NCBI GenBank assembly: GCA_029265355.1
Contig: JAJUJL010000001.1
Coordinates: 186,001-250,000, forward strand
Reading direction: 5' to 3'
Origin: Chloroflexota bacterium
GTDB taxonomy: Bacteria; Chloroflexota; Anaerolineae; Anaerolineales; UBA4823
DNA length: 64,000 nucleotides
Shown here: piece after piece, positions 1 to 8,371 of the stretch
How positions within the stretch are numbered: the first letter of the stretch is position 1
Layout: the number at the start of each line of letters is the position of its first letter
Translations under genes and position numbers: made by a program
The notes under the pieces: model-generated
The model's database searches: none
What the model saw: the letters and a program-made list of their open reading frames with translations, nothing else
What the model was told of the DNA's origin: nothing

Positions 1-906
1 CAGGCATTCGGCTGCCAGTTGGCGGCGATCGGCAGCGGTGTGCATCCAGGTAGCAGTGACCAAAGCTTTCACACCCAACGCCTGCACTTCACTTTGCAAA
101 GCAGCGTCTTCTCGATCCAACACAAAAGCGCTTAAGAACTTGCGGTAGTGGCGTGCAACTGAGAGCGCCGAGGGCTCGATCCCCAACTCGGCATACATTT
201 TAGCTGCCGGACCTTTCACCGTTCGCCCCCCGATGATCGGTGAGACAGCCAAAACCGGCCGAGACATGACAGCCGGTAAAATCCCCGGTATCGCCAGGAT
301 AGGGTCGACGCTCACCCAGGGATTGGAGGGACAGATCACTACCAGGTCGGCTCGTTGGATGGCTTCTAGCACGCCTTTTGCCGGTGACGATCGATCAACG
401 TCTGCAAACCTGAATCCACTCACGCTCGGGCGGCATTGCCGGCGGACAAAATATTCCTGGAAGGGCATTTCTCCTTCATCAGTATACACCCAAGTGGGTA
501 CACTGTCATCACTGGCTGGCAAAACTGTTAACTGGATACCCCACGCCCGGCAAAAATCGCCTGTGATCTGGCTGAGGGGCTCGCCTTTCGCCAGGCGGCG
601 GGTGCGCTCCAGGTGAGTGCCCAGGTCGCGATCGCCCAGGCGGAACCAGGTCGGTCCGCCCAGCCGGCCGATATTCTCCAGGGCGTTCCAGGTTTCTCCC
701 GCCAATCCCCAGCCGGTGGCCGGGTTCGCCATGCCCGCCAATGTGTAGCAGACCGTATCCAGGTCAGGGCAGATATGCAAGCCGAAAAAATCGAAATCGT
801 CGCCGATGTTGACCACCACGGTCAGATCTTCGGGCGGCAAATTCTGCGCTAAACCGTCTGCCAAACGCGCTCCGCCAACGCCGCCTGCTAACGCCACCAC
901 TTTCAT
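1..906 (-). CDS. cofD: 2-phospho-L-lactate transferase CofD/FbiA (C-terminus cut by window)
   Basis: The frame opens at an ATG at 906 and runs unbroken to base 1, giving 302 codons with the 3' end outside the window. The N-terminus has the glycine-rich MKVVALAGGVGGARLADGL motif of CofD, followed by NIGDDFDFFGLHICPDLDT and, further on, WFRLGDRDLGTH and a CPSNPWVSVDPIL stretch, all typical of this family. CofD transfers a phospholactyl or phosphoenolpyruvyl group from the guanylylated donor to the deazaflavin Fo, giving F420-0 or its dehydro form. It lies 7 bp after the nitroreductase fusion gene and is last in the F420 run cofE, fusion, cofD. The sequence alone does not decide between the lactate and PEP routes, but the adjacent nitroreductase domain favours the PEP/dehydro route. 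Family assignment is secure. Confidence 0.93.
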   Translation of the reverse strand, partial: MKVVALAGGVGGARLADGLAQNLPPEDLTVVVNIGDDFDFFGLHICPDLDTVCYTLAGMANPATGWGLAGETWNALENIGRLGGPTWFRLGDRDLGTHLERTRRLAKGEPLSQITGDFCRAWGIQLTVLPASDDSVPTWVYTDEGEMPFQEYFVRRQCRPSVSGFRFADVDRSSPAKGVLEAIQRADLVVICPSNPWVSVDPILAIPGILPAVMSRPVLAVSPIIGGRTVKGPAAKMYAELGIEPSALSVARHYRKFLSAFVLDREDAALQSEVQALGVKALVTATWMHTAADRRQLAAECL

Positions 907-913
907 CCTGTCC

Positions 914-1849
914 TCACAAGTAAACCGTGATTTCCGTTTCTGGGCGCAGCAGCTTGGGGCGCGGCTGCTCTGCCGGATAGCCTAGCAACACCAACCCCTG
1001 CGGCTGCCAACTGGTCGGCAGGCTCAGCGCCTGCTGCACAGCCTGCGGGGCAAACAGCGGGGCGCACATCCACACCGCGCCCAAACCCTGCGCGCTGGCC
1101 GCCAGCAGCAGGTTCTGCCCAGCCATGGCAACGCTTTGCACCGCCATGATCTGCTCGGCAGCCTGGCGCGTCTCATCTGGATACGCATCCAGCGTGGTTG
1201 CATCGCAGCACACGATCACCGCCGCTGGCGCTTGCAAAACGCGCTGGCGGGCGCGGCGGATGCGCAGCTCCACCTCCTGGACAGGCAGACCATCGGCTTC
1301 CAGGTCGCGGCGGAAATCTGCCGCCATGGCCTCGGTCAGCAGGCTGCGCGCCTGCGCAGTGTGCAACACGGCGAAACGCCACGGCTGCCGGTCATGGGCG
1401 GAGGGAGCCCAGCAGGCTGCCGCCAGCACTCGCTCCAGCACCTGGCGCGGCACCGGCTCGGGTTGAAACCGGCGAATGGAGCGGCGTTGCGCCAGCCAGT
1501 TGAGCGGCGCAGATCGCGGCAGCAGCAACCCCCGCAGGCTCTCGGCATTGGAAACATCCAGGGCGATCTGCATCTCTGCCTCGGTGCAGGCCACCAACAG
1601 CTTCACTTCCGCATCGCGCTCCACCAGGTCAACCGTCAACAGCAGCCCATCCAAAACGCGCTCCCCTCGCGACCCCAACCAGACATCGATGCCTTCGCCA
1701 TCGCCCCCGCGTGTGCCTGCCAGGTAACCATAATCCAGGGGATACAAGAACTGCGGGTAGCGCGGGTGTGCTGAGCCTTTCGGACGGTCAATGACCAGCT
1801 CACAGTCCGCCAGCAAGCGATCGAAGTAATCCCAGATCTCTCCAGCCAC
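914..1849 (-). CDS. fusion: inorganic-pyrophosphatase-like domain + FbiB-type nitroreductase domain
   Basis: The protein is 311 residues from a GTG at 1849, which has an AGGA six bases upstream. An in-frame GTG at 1864 and an ATG at 1915 are alternatives; the ATG would overlap cofE by 49 bp. Residues about 5-100 resemble inorganic pyrophosphatase: IDRPKGSAHPRYP, then the YPLDYGY signature and DGEGIDVW. The distal acidic cluster (ERDAEVKLL) is more compact than in classical enzymes, so catalytic activity is uncertain. Residues about 120-311 are a nitroreductase fold (RRSIRRFQPEPV, APSAHDRQPWRF, GLGAVWM) of the type found at the C-terminus of FbiB, which reduces dehydro-F420-0 with FMN. It sits between cofE and cofD. 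In mycobacteria the nitroreductase is fused to CofE; here CofE is separate and the partner is pyrophosphatase-like. The F420 role of the second half is well supported; the first half's role is inference. Confidence 0.82.
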   Translation of the reverse strand: MAGEIWDYFDRLLADCELVIDRPKGSAHPRYPQFLYPLDYGYLAGTRGGDGEGIDVWLGSRGERVLDGLLLTVDLVERDAEVKLLVACTEAEMQIALDVSNAESLRGLLLPRSAPLNWLAQRRSIRRFQPEPVPRQVLERVLAAACWAPSAHDRQPWRFAVLHTAQARSLLTEAMAADFRRDLEADGLPVQEVELRIRRARQRVLQAPAAVIVCCDATTLDAYPDETRQAAEQIMAVQSVAMAGQNLLLAASAQGLGAVWMCAPLFAPQAVQQALSLPTSWQPQGLVLLGYPAEQPRPKLLRPETEITVYL

Positions 1850-1866
1850 GTTGTTCCTGCCCACGA

Positions 1867-2634
1867 TCAGCGAAATAAGTCTTGTTCCTTTGGTCGCAGC
1901 AATTCCGCCAGGCATCCTTCGCGCAGCGCATACGGAAAACCGCGCGCGTGCACCGCCGGCGTGGCTTCTGCGGCCTGGCCCATCACCAGCGAGGCGGCGG
2001 CAGCCAGCTCATCGGCGGCGCCCACCTGGGTGATGCGCAACTGGTAGCCAAACAGGTCGGGTTGACCGCGCAGGTCGACCAGCCCCGGCAGTCCCGACAG
2101 GCCAATCGCCATGCCCACCGTGCCCATGCGCCAGGCGCGGCCGTGCGAATCGATGATCAGCACACCCAGCCGGCAGCCGGCGGCGGCTTCCAGGCGCTGG
2201 CGCAGCTCCTCCGCCGAGCGATCCGGATCCTCCGGCAGCAGCAGCACCAGCTCTTCCTGCGGGGTGCCCTCGCCCGCCACGTTGGAATGGTCGATGCCGG
2301 CATTGGCGCACACGAATCCCAGGCGGTGTTCGACGATGATCGTGCCAGGCCGGGTGCGCAAGACACATCTGCTCTCACGCAGGATCAACTCGACCAGGCG
2401 AGCATCCTTGTCAATTGCAGAAGCCAGCGCAATGGCGCGGGGCGAGGGCTTCACCTGCGCCAGGTTGACCAGGCGTCCCTCGCCCTTTGAGACAATCTTT
2501 TGAGCGACGACCAGCACATCGCCGTCTTGCAGAGCGAGATTGTTCTGTTGCAAGGCGCGCAAGATCATCTCGGCGAGGTCATCGCCGGGCTTCACCAATG
2601 GAATGCCGTGCAGGGCTGTCAGGGTAAGCGTCAT
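1867..2634 (-). CDS. cofE: coenzyme F420-0:L-glutamate ligase CofE
   Basis: This 255-residue protein matches stand-alone CofE in length and motifs: GIPLVKPGDDL near the N-terminus, DVLVVAQKIVSKGEGR, CANAGIDHSNV with its metal-binding region, and VLIIDSHGRAWRMGTVGMAIG. CofE adds glutamate residues to F420-0 using GTP. The ATG at 2634 lies 21 bp after npdG stops, and the gene ends just upstream of the likely GTG start of the nitroreductase fusion, so the genes are probably co-transcribed and translationally coupled. Nothing suggests disruption. The absence of the nitroreductase extension seen in FbiB is compensated by the neighbouring fusion gene. Confidence 0.95.
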   Translation of the reverse strand: MTLTLTALHGIPLVKPGDDLAEMILRALQQNNLALQDGDVLVVAQKIVSKGEGRLVNLAQVKPSPRAIALASAIDKDARLVELILRESRCVLRTRPGTIIVEHRLGFVCANAGIDHSNVAGEGTPQEELVLLLPEDPDRSAEELRQRLEAAAGCRLGVLIIDSHGRAWRMGTVGMAIGLSGLPGLVDLRGQPDLFGYQLRITQVGAADELAAAASLVMGQAAEATPAVHARGFPYALREGCLAELLRPKEQDLFR

Positions 2635-2655
2635 GGGTTTATGCCGCTGTGCGCA

Positions 2656-3327
2656 TCAGCGCGAGTCGATTCCCGTCACCGCGATGCTGGCCGTCTTCGT
2701 GCCGTAGTGCTTGTTCAGGCTGATCAAAATGGAGGTCAGCCCCTCCACCACCACCGCATTATCCAGCCCACCGGCGTAATAGGCGCGCATTCCCGCCGCC
2801 TGGGCCAGCGCCATCACCTGCTGGGCTGCCGGCAGGTCGTCGGAGCAGATCAAGACATCGGTGTCCATCGAAGCGCCCAGGTTCTTCTTGAGGGCGTGGG
2901 CAGGCACATTCTGGAACGCTGCCACCACCCGCACGCCTGGACCGAGCAGTTCTTGAGCCATCCGCCCTGCAGAGGGCGGCTCGGGCGGCCTGGGATCGCG
3001 AAAATCGACCCGCGCGGTGGCGTCCACCAGGATTTTACCCTGCAGCGCCTCCCGCAATCCTTCCAGGGCCGCCTGGTGAGCGGTGTGAACCACGGTCAAT
3101 ACTGCGATATCCGCCAGGCGGGCCGCCTGCTCATTTTCCATACCCTGGACAGTGGTTACGCCCAGCTTCTCGTTCAGCTCGCTGGCAGTTGCTTGCGCTT
3201 TTTCCGCCTGGCGCGAGCCGATGATAATGCGGTAACCAGCGTGCGCCCAGCGCATGGCCAGGCCTGGGCCTTCTTTGCCAGTGCCGCCCAGGATTGCCAG
3301 CACCGGCAGGGTTTTGTCTGAGACCAT
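2656..3327 (-). CDS. npdG: F420H2:NADP oxidoreductase NpdG
   Basis: The product is 223 residues from the ATG at 3327, chosen because GGGAGA lies eight bases upstream; a longer frame opening at 3429 lacks this support. The N-terminus has the dinucleotide-binding LAILGGTGKEGPGLAMRW motif, then IIIGSRQAEKAQ, a basic patch typical of NADP binding. LVDATARVDF and VVAAFQNVPAHAL are also characteristic of NpdG. The enzyme moves hydride between reduced F420 and NADP in the cytoplasm. As first gene of the npdG-cofE-fusion-cofD run it suggests F420 is made and recycled from one operon. Confidence 0.92.
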   Translation of the reverse strand: MVSDKTLPVLAILGGTGKEGPGLAMRWAHAGYRIIIGSRQAEKAQATASELNEKLGVTTVQGMENEQAARLADIAVLTVVHTAHQAALEGLREALQGKILVDATARVDFRDPRPPEPPSAGRMAQELLGPGVRVVAAFQNVPAHALKKNLGASMDTDVLICSDDLPAAQQVMALAQAAGMRAYYAGGLDNAVVVEGLTSILISLNKHYGTKTASIAVTGIDSR

Positions 3328-3450
3328 AGAAGATTTCTCCCGTTTGTTTGGTATCGCCCTAAAGTAACATTTATCCACAACCCAGGGATCGCGCTGTGGC
3401 AGGTTTGCGAGAGGCTTTGCTTCGCCCACGATGAACAGCGTGTGGTTGGG

Positions 3451-4812
3451 TCATCTTGGATCAGCGGGAACATAGCCGCGATAGCGTTCCCAGATTTGCG
3501 GCGCCAGCCGCCTGGCGCGCGCCGCGATTTCAGCCTCATCCAGCGTCAACAACTGGCGGTCGCGCATCAGCAGCTTACCCGCCACAATGGTGCTGGTGAC
3601 CATGCTCTCATGAAAGCCAAAGAGGATATGCCAGGGCAGGTTATCGGCGGTCAGCGGTGTGAATGGGTGATAGTCCACCAGGATCAGATCTGCAAATGCG
3701 CCGGGGCGCAGCACGCCCAGCGGCGCTTCCGAGAAGAAGCGGCCTGCCAGGGCGGCGTTATTGTAGACTCCCATAGCGACGACATCCATGCCGTTCATGC
3801 GGCGCGGGTCGCCATGCCAGACTTTGTGCAGCAGATAGGCTGTTTTCCATTCCGTCCACATCGTGTGCGGAAATCCATCTGTCCCCAGGCAAACCGCAAC
3901 GCCCGCCCGCAGCAGCGACTCGACTTCTGCCACGCCCACCGCATTGTTCATGTTGGAGCGCGGTTGGTGCGTCACCCAGCTACCGCTATCTGCCAGCAGT
4001 TGAATCTCGCGGGCGTCCACGTGCACGGCGTGCGCCACGATGGTGGAAGGTCCCAGAATACCATGCCGGTGCAGGCGGTCAACCACGCGCAGGCCGCTGC
4101 GCGCCAGGCTGTCGTACTGGTCAGCTTCGTGCTCCGCCACGTGGATGTGGAACGCCGTACCCCTGGGCGCCAGCTCCCGGCAGCGGTCCAGGGTCGCTTC
4201 AGAGAGCGTCAGGCTGGCGTGCAGGCCAAACGCCGCTCGCAGCCGCGGGTGGACGTGACCGGAGGCCTTCACGGCGCGCATGAAGCGCAAATTCTCTTCG
4301 ATGCCAGCCCTGGCGCTATCGGCGCCATAGCGATCGGTGACTTCGTAGCACAGCACCGCCCGCAAGCCCGATTGCTCCACCGCCCCGGCGATCTGGTCCA
4401 GGGATCCTTCCAGGGCGTTGGGCGAGGCGTGGTGGTCGATCAGCGTGGTGGTGCCGTGGCGTATGGCATCCACCAGCATCACCTCGGCAGAGGCGCGCAC
4501 CCCTTCTTCATCCAACGCCTGGTCCAGCGGCCACCACAACTTCTCCAGGATTTGCGGAAAATCCTTGGGCGCCGCGCCCGGAATTGCCAGCCCGCGGGCA
4601 AAGGCGCCGTAAAAATGCGTGTGAGCGCAGATATTGCCCGGCATGAGCAACTGTCCGCCAGCATCCAGCTTTTCCGCCTGCGGGTAGCGCTGCGCCAGCT
4701 CAGCTTCTGGCCCCATATCGGCAATGCGCTCACCCTGCACGTACAGCGCGTACCCGGGCAGCACCTGGTTGGGTGTATCCCATGTCACCAGGGTTGCATT
4801 GGTGATCAGCAT
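3451..4812 (-). CDS. ssnA: SsnA-type aminohydrolase (amidohydrolase superfamily)
   Basis: The 453-residue product starts at the ATG at 4812 with GGAGG seven bases upstream. Metal ligands of the amidohydrolase fold are visible: CAHTHFYGAFARG, the later HIHVAEHEADQ and AHAVHVDAREI, and LGTDGFPHTMW with the conserved Asp. Length and sequence fit SsnA, a putative aminohydrolase that in Escherichia coli and clostridia is encoded with XdhD-type molybdenum hydroxylases and YgfM. The same partners lie directly upstream here. The substrate of SsnA is not established; purine-related or other N-heterocyclic substrates are usually assumed. It is last in the predicted four-gene operon, about 100 bp after the Nudix gene. 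Confidence 0.85.
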   Translation of the reverse strand: MLITNATLVTWDTPNQVLPGYALYVQGERIADMGPEAELAQRYPQAEKLDAGGQLLMPGNICAHTHFYGAFARGLAIPGAAPKDFPQILEKLWWPLDQALDEEGVRASAEVMLVDAIRHGTTTLIDHHASPNALEGSLDQIAGAVEQSGLRAVLCYEVTDRYGADSARAGIEENLRFMRAVKASGHVHPRLRAAFGLHASLTLSEATLDRCRELAPRGTAFHIHVAEHEADQYDSLARSGLRVVDRLHRHGILGPSTIVAHAVHVDAREIQLLADSGSWVTHQPRSNMNNAVGVAEVESLLRAGVAVCLGTDGFPHTMWTEWKTAYLLHKVWHGDPRRMNGMDVVAMGVYNNAALAGRFFSEAPLGVLRPGAFADLILVDYHPFTPLTADNLPWHILFGFHESMVTSTIVAGKLLMRDRQLLTLDEAEIAARARRLAPQIWERYRGYVPADPR

Positions 4813-4911
4813 ATCTCCGCCTCCTGCCACTCTGCACACTGACTATCGATCCGAAAATGATTGGGGGTGTGGGGGTCCCCACCTTTCTCGAATTTTCGGG
4901 TGAGTTCTTAA

Positions 4912-5544
4912 TCAATCGAAAACACTGTTCCAGGATGCATCATCGTAAGCGCGAAAGGCATCTTGGATCGTGCGCGGTGTGGTGCGATTCTCCGATAGAT
5001 GCTCGGGGATCTCCTGCGGCGAGAAAAAAGCTGCCTCACTGGTTTCATCGCTCACCGCCAATTCACCGCCCAGCACCTGGCACAAAAACACCAGCTTGTA
5101 ACTGTGGAACACTTCCAGAGGAGCCATGCGATTGGCATCGTAAACCCCAACCAATCGGTAGGCGCGCACCTGCAAACCGGACTCTTCTAAAACTTCGCGC
5201 TCCACCGCCAGGGAGGGCATGTCGCCGACATCGGCCCAGCCGCCCGGCATCGTCCAGCCGCCGTCGGCGCGCTCGCGCACCATCAAGAGCTTGCCATCTT
5301 CGATCACTGCGCCGCGCACATCCAGGCGCGGCGTAGCGTAGCCAATCTGTTCCTGGTAAATGTGCGCCAAAGGCTGCAAAGGCACATCGCTGTTCTCGCT
5401 CACCATTTCGGCGGCAATTTCTTGCAATCGCAAATAGCGCTGGCGTTGGAAATCATTCAACGCATAGTGCAAACCGGTCTGGGCCAACGCCTGGATCTGG
5501 CGCGCCCACTCCAACCAACGCGACAACCGTGTTTCCGTGTTCAA
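4912..5544 (-). CDS. Nudix hydrolase with N-terminal helical domain
   Basis: The product is 210 residues. Residues about 1-60 form the helical N-terminal extension seen in YjhB-like Nudix proteins, and the Nudix domain follows (RLDVRGAVIEDGKLLMV, WTMPGGWADVGD). The Nudix box reads GWADVGDMPSLAV followed by EREVLEESGL, so the first acidic position of Gx5E is Asp rather than Glu while the REVxEE core is intact. The start is a TTG whose last two bases overlap the TGA of the upstream hydroxylase gene, with GGCGGAG before it, implying coupled translation. A Nudix gene between an XdhD-type hydroxylase and ssnA suggests processing of a nucleotide-linked substrate or product, but its substrate cannot be read from sequence. 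Confidence 0.87.
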   Translation of the reverse strand: MNTETRLSRWLEWARQIQALAQTGLHYALNDFQRQRYLRLQEIAAEMVSENSDVPLQPLAHIYQEQIGYATPRLDVRGAVIEDGKLLMVRERADGGWTMPGGWADVGDMPSLAVEREVLEESGLQVRAYRLVGVYDANRMAPLEVFHSYKLVFLCQVLGGELAVSDETSEAAFFSPQEIPEHLSENRTTPRTIQDAFRAYDDASWNSVFD

Positions 5545-8351
5545 TCTCCGCCTACCTGACCAGCCACGCCTGATTTGAGCGCTGTGGCGATCTGTTCCTG
5601 ATCCACGGGCAGGCGATCGATGCGCACGCCCGTAGCATGGTAAATGGCGTTGGTGATCGCCGGCGTGGTGGGAATGCTGACGATCTCACCCACGCCTTTG
5701 GCGCCATAAGGTCCCGCCGCCACCGGGTGCTGCACAACGAACGAAATGATTTCGGGCGTCTGGGTGATGGAGGGAATGCGGTAGCGCGCCAGCCGGTCGG
5801 TGAAGATGCGCCCCTCCTCGACGATGAAATGCTCGGTCAGCGCATTGCCCAGTCCCATCATCACGCCGCCTTCCACCTGCCCTTGCAGCCCCAGGGGATT
5901 GATCGCCTTGCCCACGTCGTTGGCGGCGATCACGCGCAGCACGCGCACCTCGCCGCTGCGCCGATCGACCTCGACTTCGGCGGCCTGGACAGCAAACGAG
6001 AAGGCAAAGTGCATATCCCCGCCCTGACCCAGGGGATTGGTCTTGGGCGCCCAATACTCGTATGCGGCGCGCGGCTGGCGGCCTTCTGCCTGCATGAGCT
6101 GCACCACCTGTCCCAGGGGAATGCTGTGCCCGTTGACCTGCGCCAGCCCTTCCACAAAACGGATCTGCTGCGGGGGCAGGTCATACTTCTCTGCCAGGGT
6201 GGTGGCAATTGCCTCGCGCAGCGCCTGGGCGGCGTGCCGGGCAGCGTTGCCAGTGACAAAGGTCTGTCGCGAAGCCGTGGTCGGCCCGCCGTCGGGGGTC
6301 AGGTCGGTGTCCATCACCAACACCCGCACCTGGGAAGGAGGAACATTCATCTCCTCCGCCACGATCAACTGCAGCACGGTCACCAACCCCTGTCCCAGCT
6401 CAGCGGACGAAGTGCGCACTTCCAGCTCGCCGTTGGCGAACAGCTCCACTTCGGCGCCGGCCTTGTCCGGGGCGCCCCCGCCCAGGCCGGTGTTCTTGTA
6501 AGCGGCAGCAAAGCCCCAGGCGCGCACCTTGTGCGGATTGCCAGGCGCAGGCCGCGGCGCAAAGGGATCGCCGCCTGCCAGCCGGCGCATCTCGGCATCC
6601 ACCCGCTCGATGCACTCCATCAAACCGACGCTCTCGCGCAGTTCCTGGCCGGTGTTGGTGATGCTGCCCACGCGCAGGGCATTCCGGCGGCGCAGCTCCA
6701 CCGGATCGAGGTTCAACTCATGCGCCAGCATATCCATCATGCTCTCGATAGCAAACGCCGACTGGGTGACGCCGAAGCCGCGAAAGGCGCCCGCCGGTGG
6801 ATTGTTGGTGTACATGGCATAGCAATCGGCTTTGGCATGCGGCATCTCATACGGTCCCGAAGAATGGGTGGTGGCGCGGGTCAGCACCTTTTCACCCAGC
6901 GAGGCGTAAGCGCCGGTATCGCCAAACAGTTCGGTTTCCACAGCCACCAGGCGCCCATCGCGCCTGGCGCCCATCTTGACCCGAATCTGGGTGGCGTGCC
7001 GCTTGGGATGCACCACCAGGCTCTCGTGGCGATCGAACAGCAGCTTGACCGGCCGGCCGGTGGCGTTTGCCAGCAGCGCAGCGTGCACCTGCCCGGCGAT
7101 ATCTTCCTTGCCGCCAAAGCCGCCGCCCATCAACTGCCCGATGACGCGCACGCGCTCCACGGGCCAGCCCAGGGCGCGCGCGACCTGCTCGCGGTCGGCG
7201 TAGGGGATCTGCGAACCGACATAGATTTCCATGCGCATCTTCTCAGCGCCGCTCGCCTCCAGCAGCGGGCGAGCGATGCAGCATTCCGGCTCCAGGAAGG
7301 CATGGTCGGTGGACGGCGTGTGGAAAGTGTGCTCCAGGATGATCTCCGATTGCTCGAAACCTTGCTGCACATCGCCTTTGCGCACCTTGATGTGTTTGAG
7401 CAAGTTGCCGCGCTCATGAAGCTGCGGCGCTTCCGGGCTCAGCGCTTGCACCGCGTTGGAGACCACCGGCTGCAGCTCGTAATCCACCTCGATCAACTCC
7501 AGCGCCTGGGTGGCGATCTGGCGCGTCTCCGCGGCAACAATAGCCACCGCGTCGCCCACGTAGCGCACGCGTTCACCCACGCCCACCAGGCTGGGCCAAT
7601 CGTAGATCACCAGCCCATGATAGTGCTCGCCGGGGATGTCTGCGGCGGTCAGCACCGCCGCTACGCCCGGCAAGGCGCGCGCCCGAGAGGTATCAATGCG
7701 CTTGACGATGGCATGTGGTACACCAGCGCGTTTGACGCGCGCATGCAGCATACCCGGGAAGTGCAGGTCATCGGTGAACATAGCCGCCCCGGTGACTTTC
7801 TCGACCGCATCGGGACGCGGGCGCAGCTTACCCACCACCTTTTCCGAGCCGCCAGCTTCAGCCACCTGCGGCCCGCGCAGCCGCCCACCGCGCCGCGCGA
7901 CCTGGGCGGCGTCCAGTATGGCGCGCTCGATGGTGGGATAGCCTGCACAGCGACACAGCGTGTCTTTGAGGGCGCGGCGAATCTCTTGCGAGTCTGGTTC
8001 AGGGTTGTGCTGTAGCAAAGCATAGGCGGTCATGATTTGTCCCGGGATGCAGTATCCGCACTGCACTGCGCCATGTTCGATGAACGCCTGCTGCAGAGGA
8101 TGCAGCGCGTCGCCAGAGACTTTTGCCAGGCCTTCTATGGTGAGAATGCTTTTGCCCTCGGCTTTGGCGGAGGGGTAAGTGCAGGATAAAACCGGCTCGC
8201 CATCGACCAGCACGGTGCAGGCGCCGCACTCGGCCTCGTTGCAGCCGATCTTGGTGCCGGTCAGGCGCAGCCGCTCGCGCAGCAAATCCGAGAGCATCTC
8301 TCCCGGCAGAGCTTCAATCGTTACCTGTTTACCGTTTACCGTGAAGTTCAT
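5541..8351 (-). CDS. xdhD: XdhD/YgfN-like molybdenum hydroxylase, fused [2Fe-2S] and Mo-binding subunits
   Basis: The 936-residue protein joins two subunits that are separate in many xanthine-dehydrogenase relatives. Residues 1-160 carry two [2Fe-2S] sites: GCNEAECGACTVLVDG with a later LSC, then QCGYCIPGQI and LCRCAGYPTI. The rest is the molybdopterin-binding part with GGGFGGKED, GAFRGFGVTQ and, near the C-terminus, the catalytic Glu in GAKGVGEIVSIP. Length and fusion match E. coli XdhD (YgfN), a member of the group linked with selenium-dependent molybdenum hydroxylases. It follows the FAD-subunit gene by 20 bp and overlaps the Nudix start. The reaction is probably hydroxylation of a purine-like heterocycle; the actual substrate is unknown. 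No in-frame TGA is present, so selenium would have to be in the cofactor, not as selenocysteine. Confidence 0.88.
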   Translation of the reverse strand: MNFTVNGKQVTIEALPGEMLSDLLRERLRLTGTKIGCNEAECGACTVLVDGEPVLSCTYPSAKAEGKSILTIEGLAKVSGDALHPLQQAFIEHGAVQCGYCIPGQIMTAYALLQHNPEPDSQEIRRALKDTLCRCAGYPTIERAILDAAQVARRGGRLRGPQVAEAGGSEKVVGKLRPRPDAVEKVTGAAMFTDDLHFPGMLHARVKRAGVPHAIVKRIDTSRARALPGVAAVLTAADIPGEHYHGLVIYDWPSLVGVGERVRYVGDAVAIVAAETRQIATQALELIEVDYELQPVVSNAVQALSPEAPQLHERGNLLKHIKVRKGDVQQGFEQSEIILEHTFHTPSTDHAFLEPECCIARPLLEASGAEKMRMEIYVGSQIPYADREQVARALGWPVERVRVIGQLMGGGFGGKEDIAGQVHAALLANATGRPVKLLFDRHESLVVHPKRHATQIRVKMGARRDGRLVAVETELFGDTGAYASLGEKVLTRATTHSSGPYEMPHAKADCYAMYTNNPPAGAFRGFGVTQSAFAIESMMDMLAHELNLDPVELRRRNALRVGSITNTGQELRESVGLMECIERVDAEMRRLAGGDPFAPRPAPGNPHKVRAWGFAAAYKNTGLGGGAPDKAGAEVELFANGELEVRTSSAELGQGLVTVLQLIVAEEMNVPPSQVRVLVMDTDLTPDGGPTTASRQTFVTGNAARHAAQALREAIATTLAEKYDLPPQQIRFVEGLAQVNGHSIPLGQVVQLMQAEGRQPRAAYEYWAPKTNPLGQGGDMHFAFSFAVQAAEVEVDRRSGEVRVLRVIAANDVGKAINPLGLQGQVEGGVMMGLGNALTEHFIVEEGRIFTDRLARYRIPSITQTPEIISFVVQHPVAAGPYGAKGVGEIVSIPTTPAITNAIYHATGVRIDRLPVDQEQIATALKSGVAGQVGGD

Positions 8352-8371
8352 GAGGTTACCTCGTCAGCAAG

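Noticed and set aside
3371-3379. TTATCCACA, a perfect DnaA box in the ssnA-npdG spacer
   Set aside because: It is single, no dnaA, dnaN or AT-rich unwinding region lies nearby, and one 9-mer is expected by chance at this scale.
5637-8015. Long open frame antisense to the XdhD-like gene
   Set aside because: It is the shadow of a high-GC coding sequence. Its protein has no recognisable motif, whereas the opposite strand encodes a complete hydroxylase.
5541-8351. Selenocysteine in the XdhD-like protein
   Set aside because: No in-frame TGA is present. Selenium in this family is a cofactor ligand, so the gene need not encode selenocysteine.
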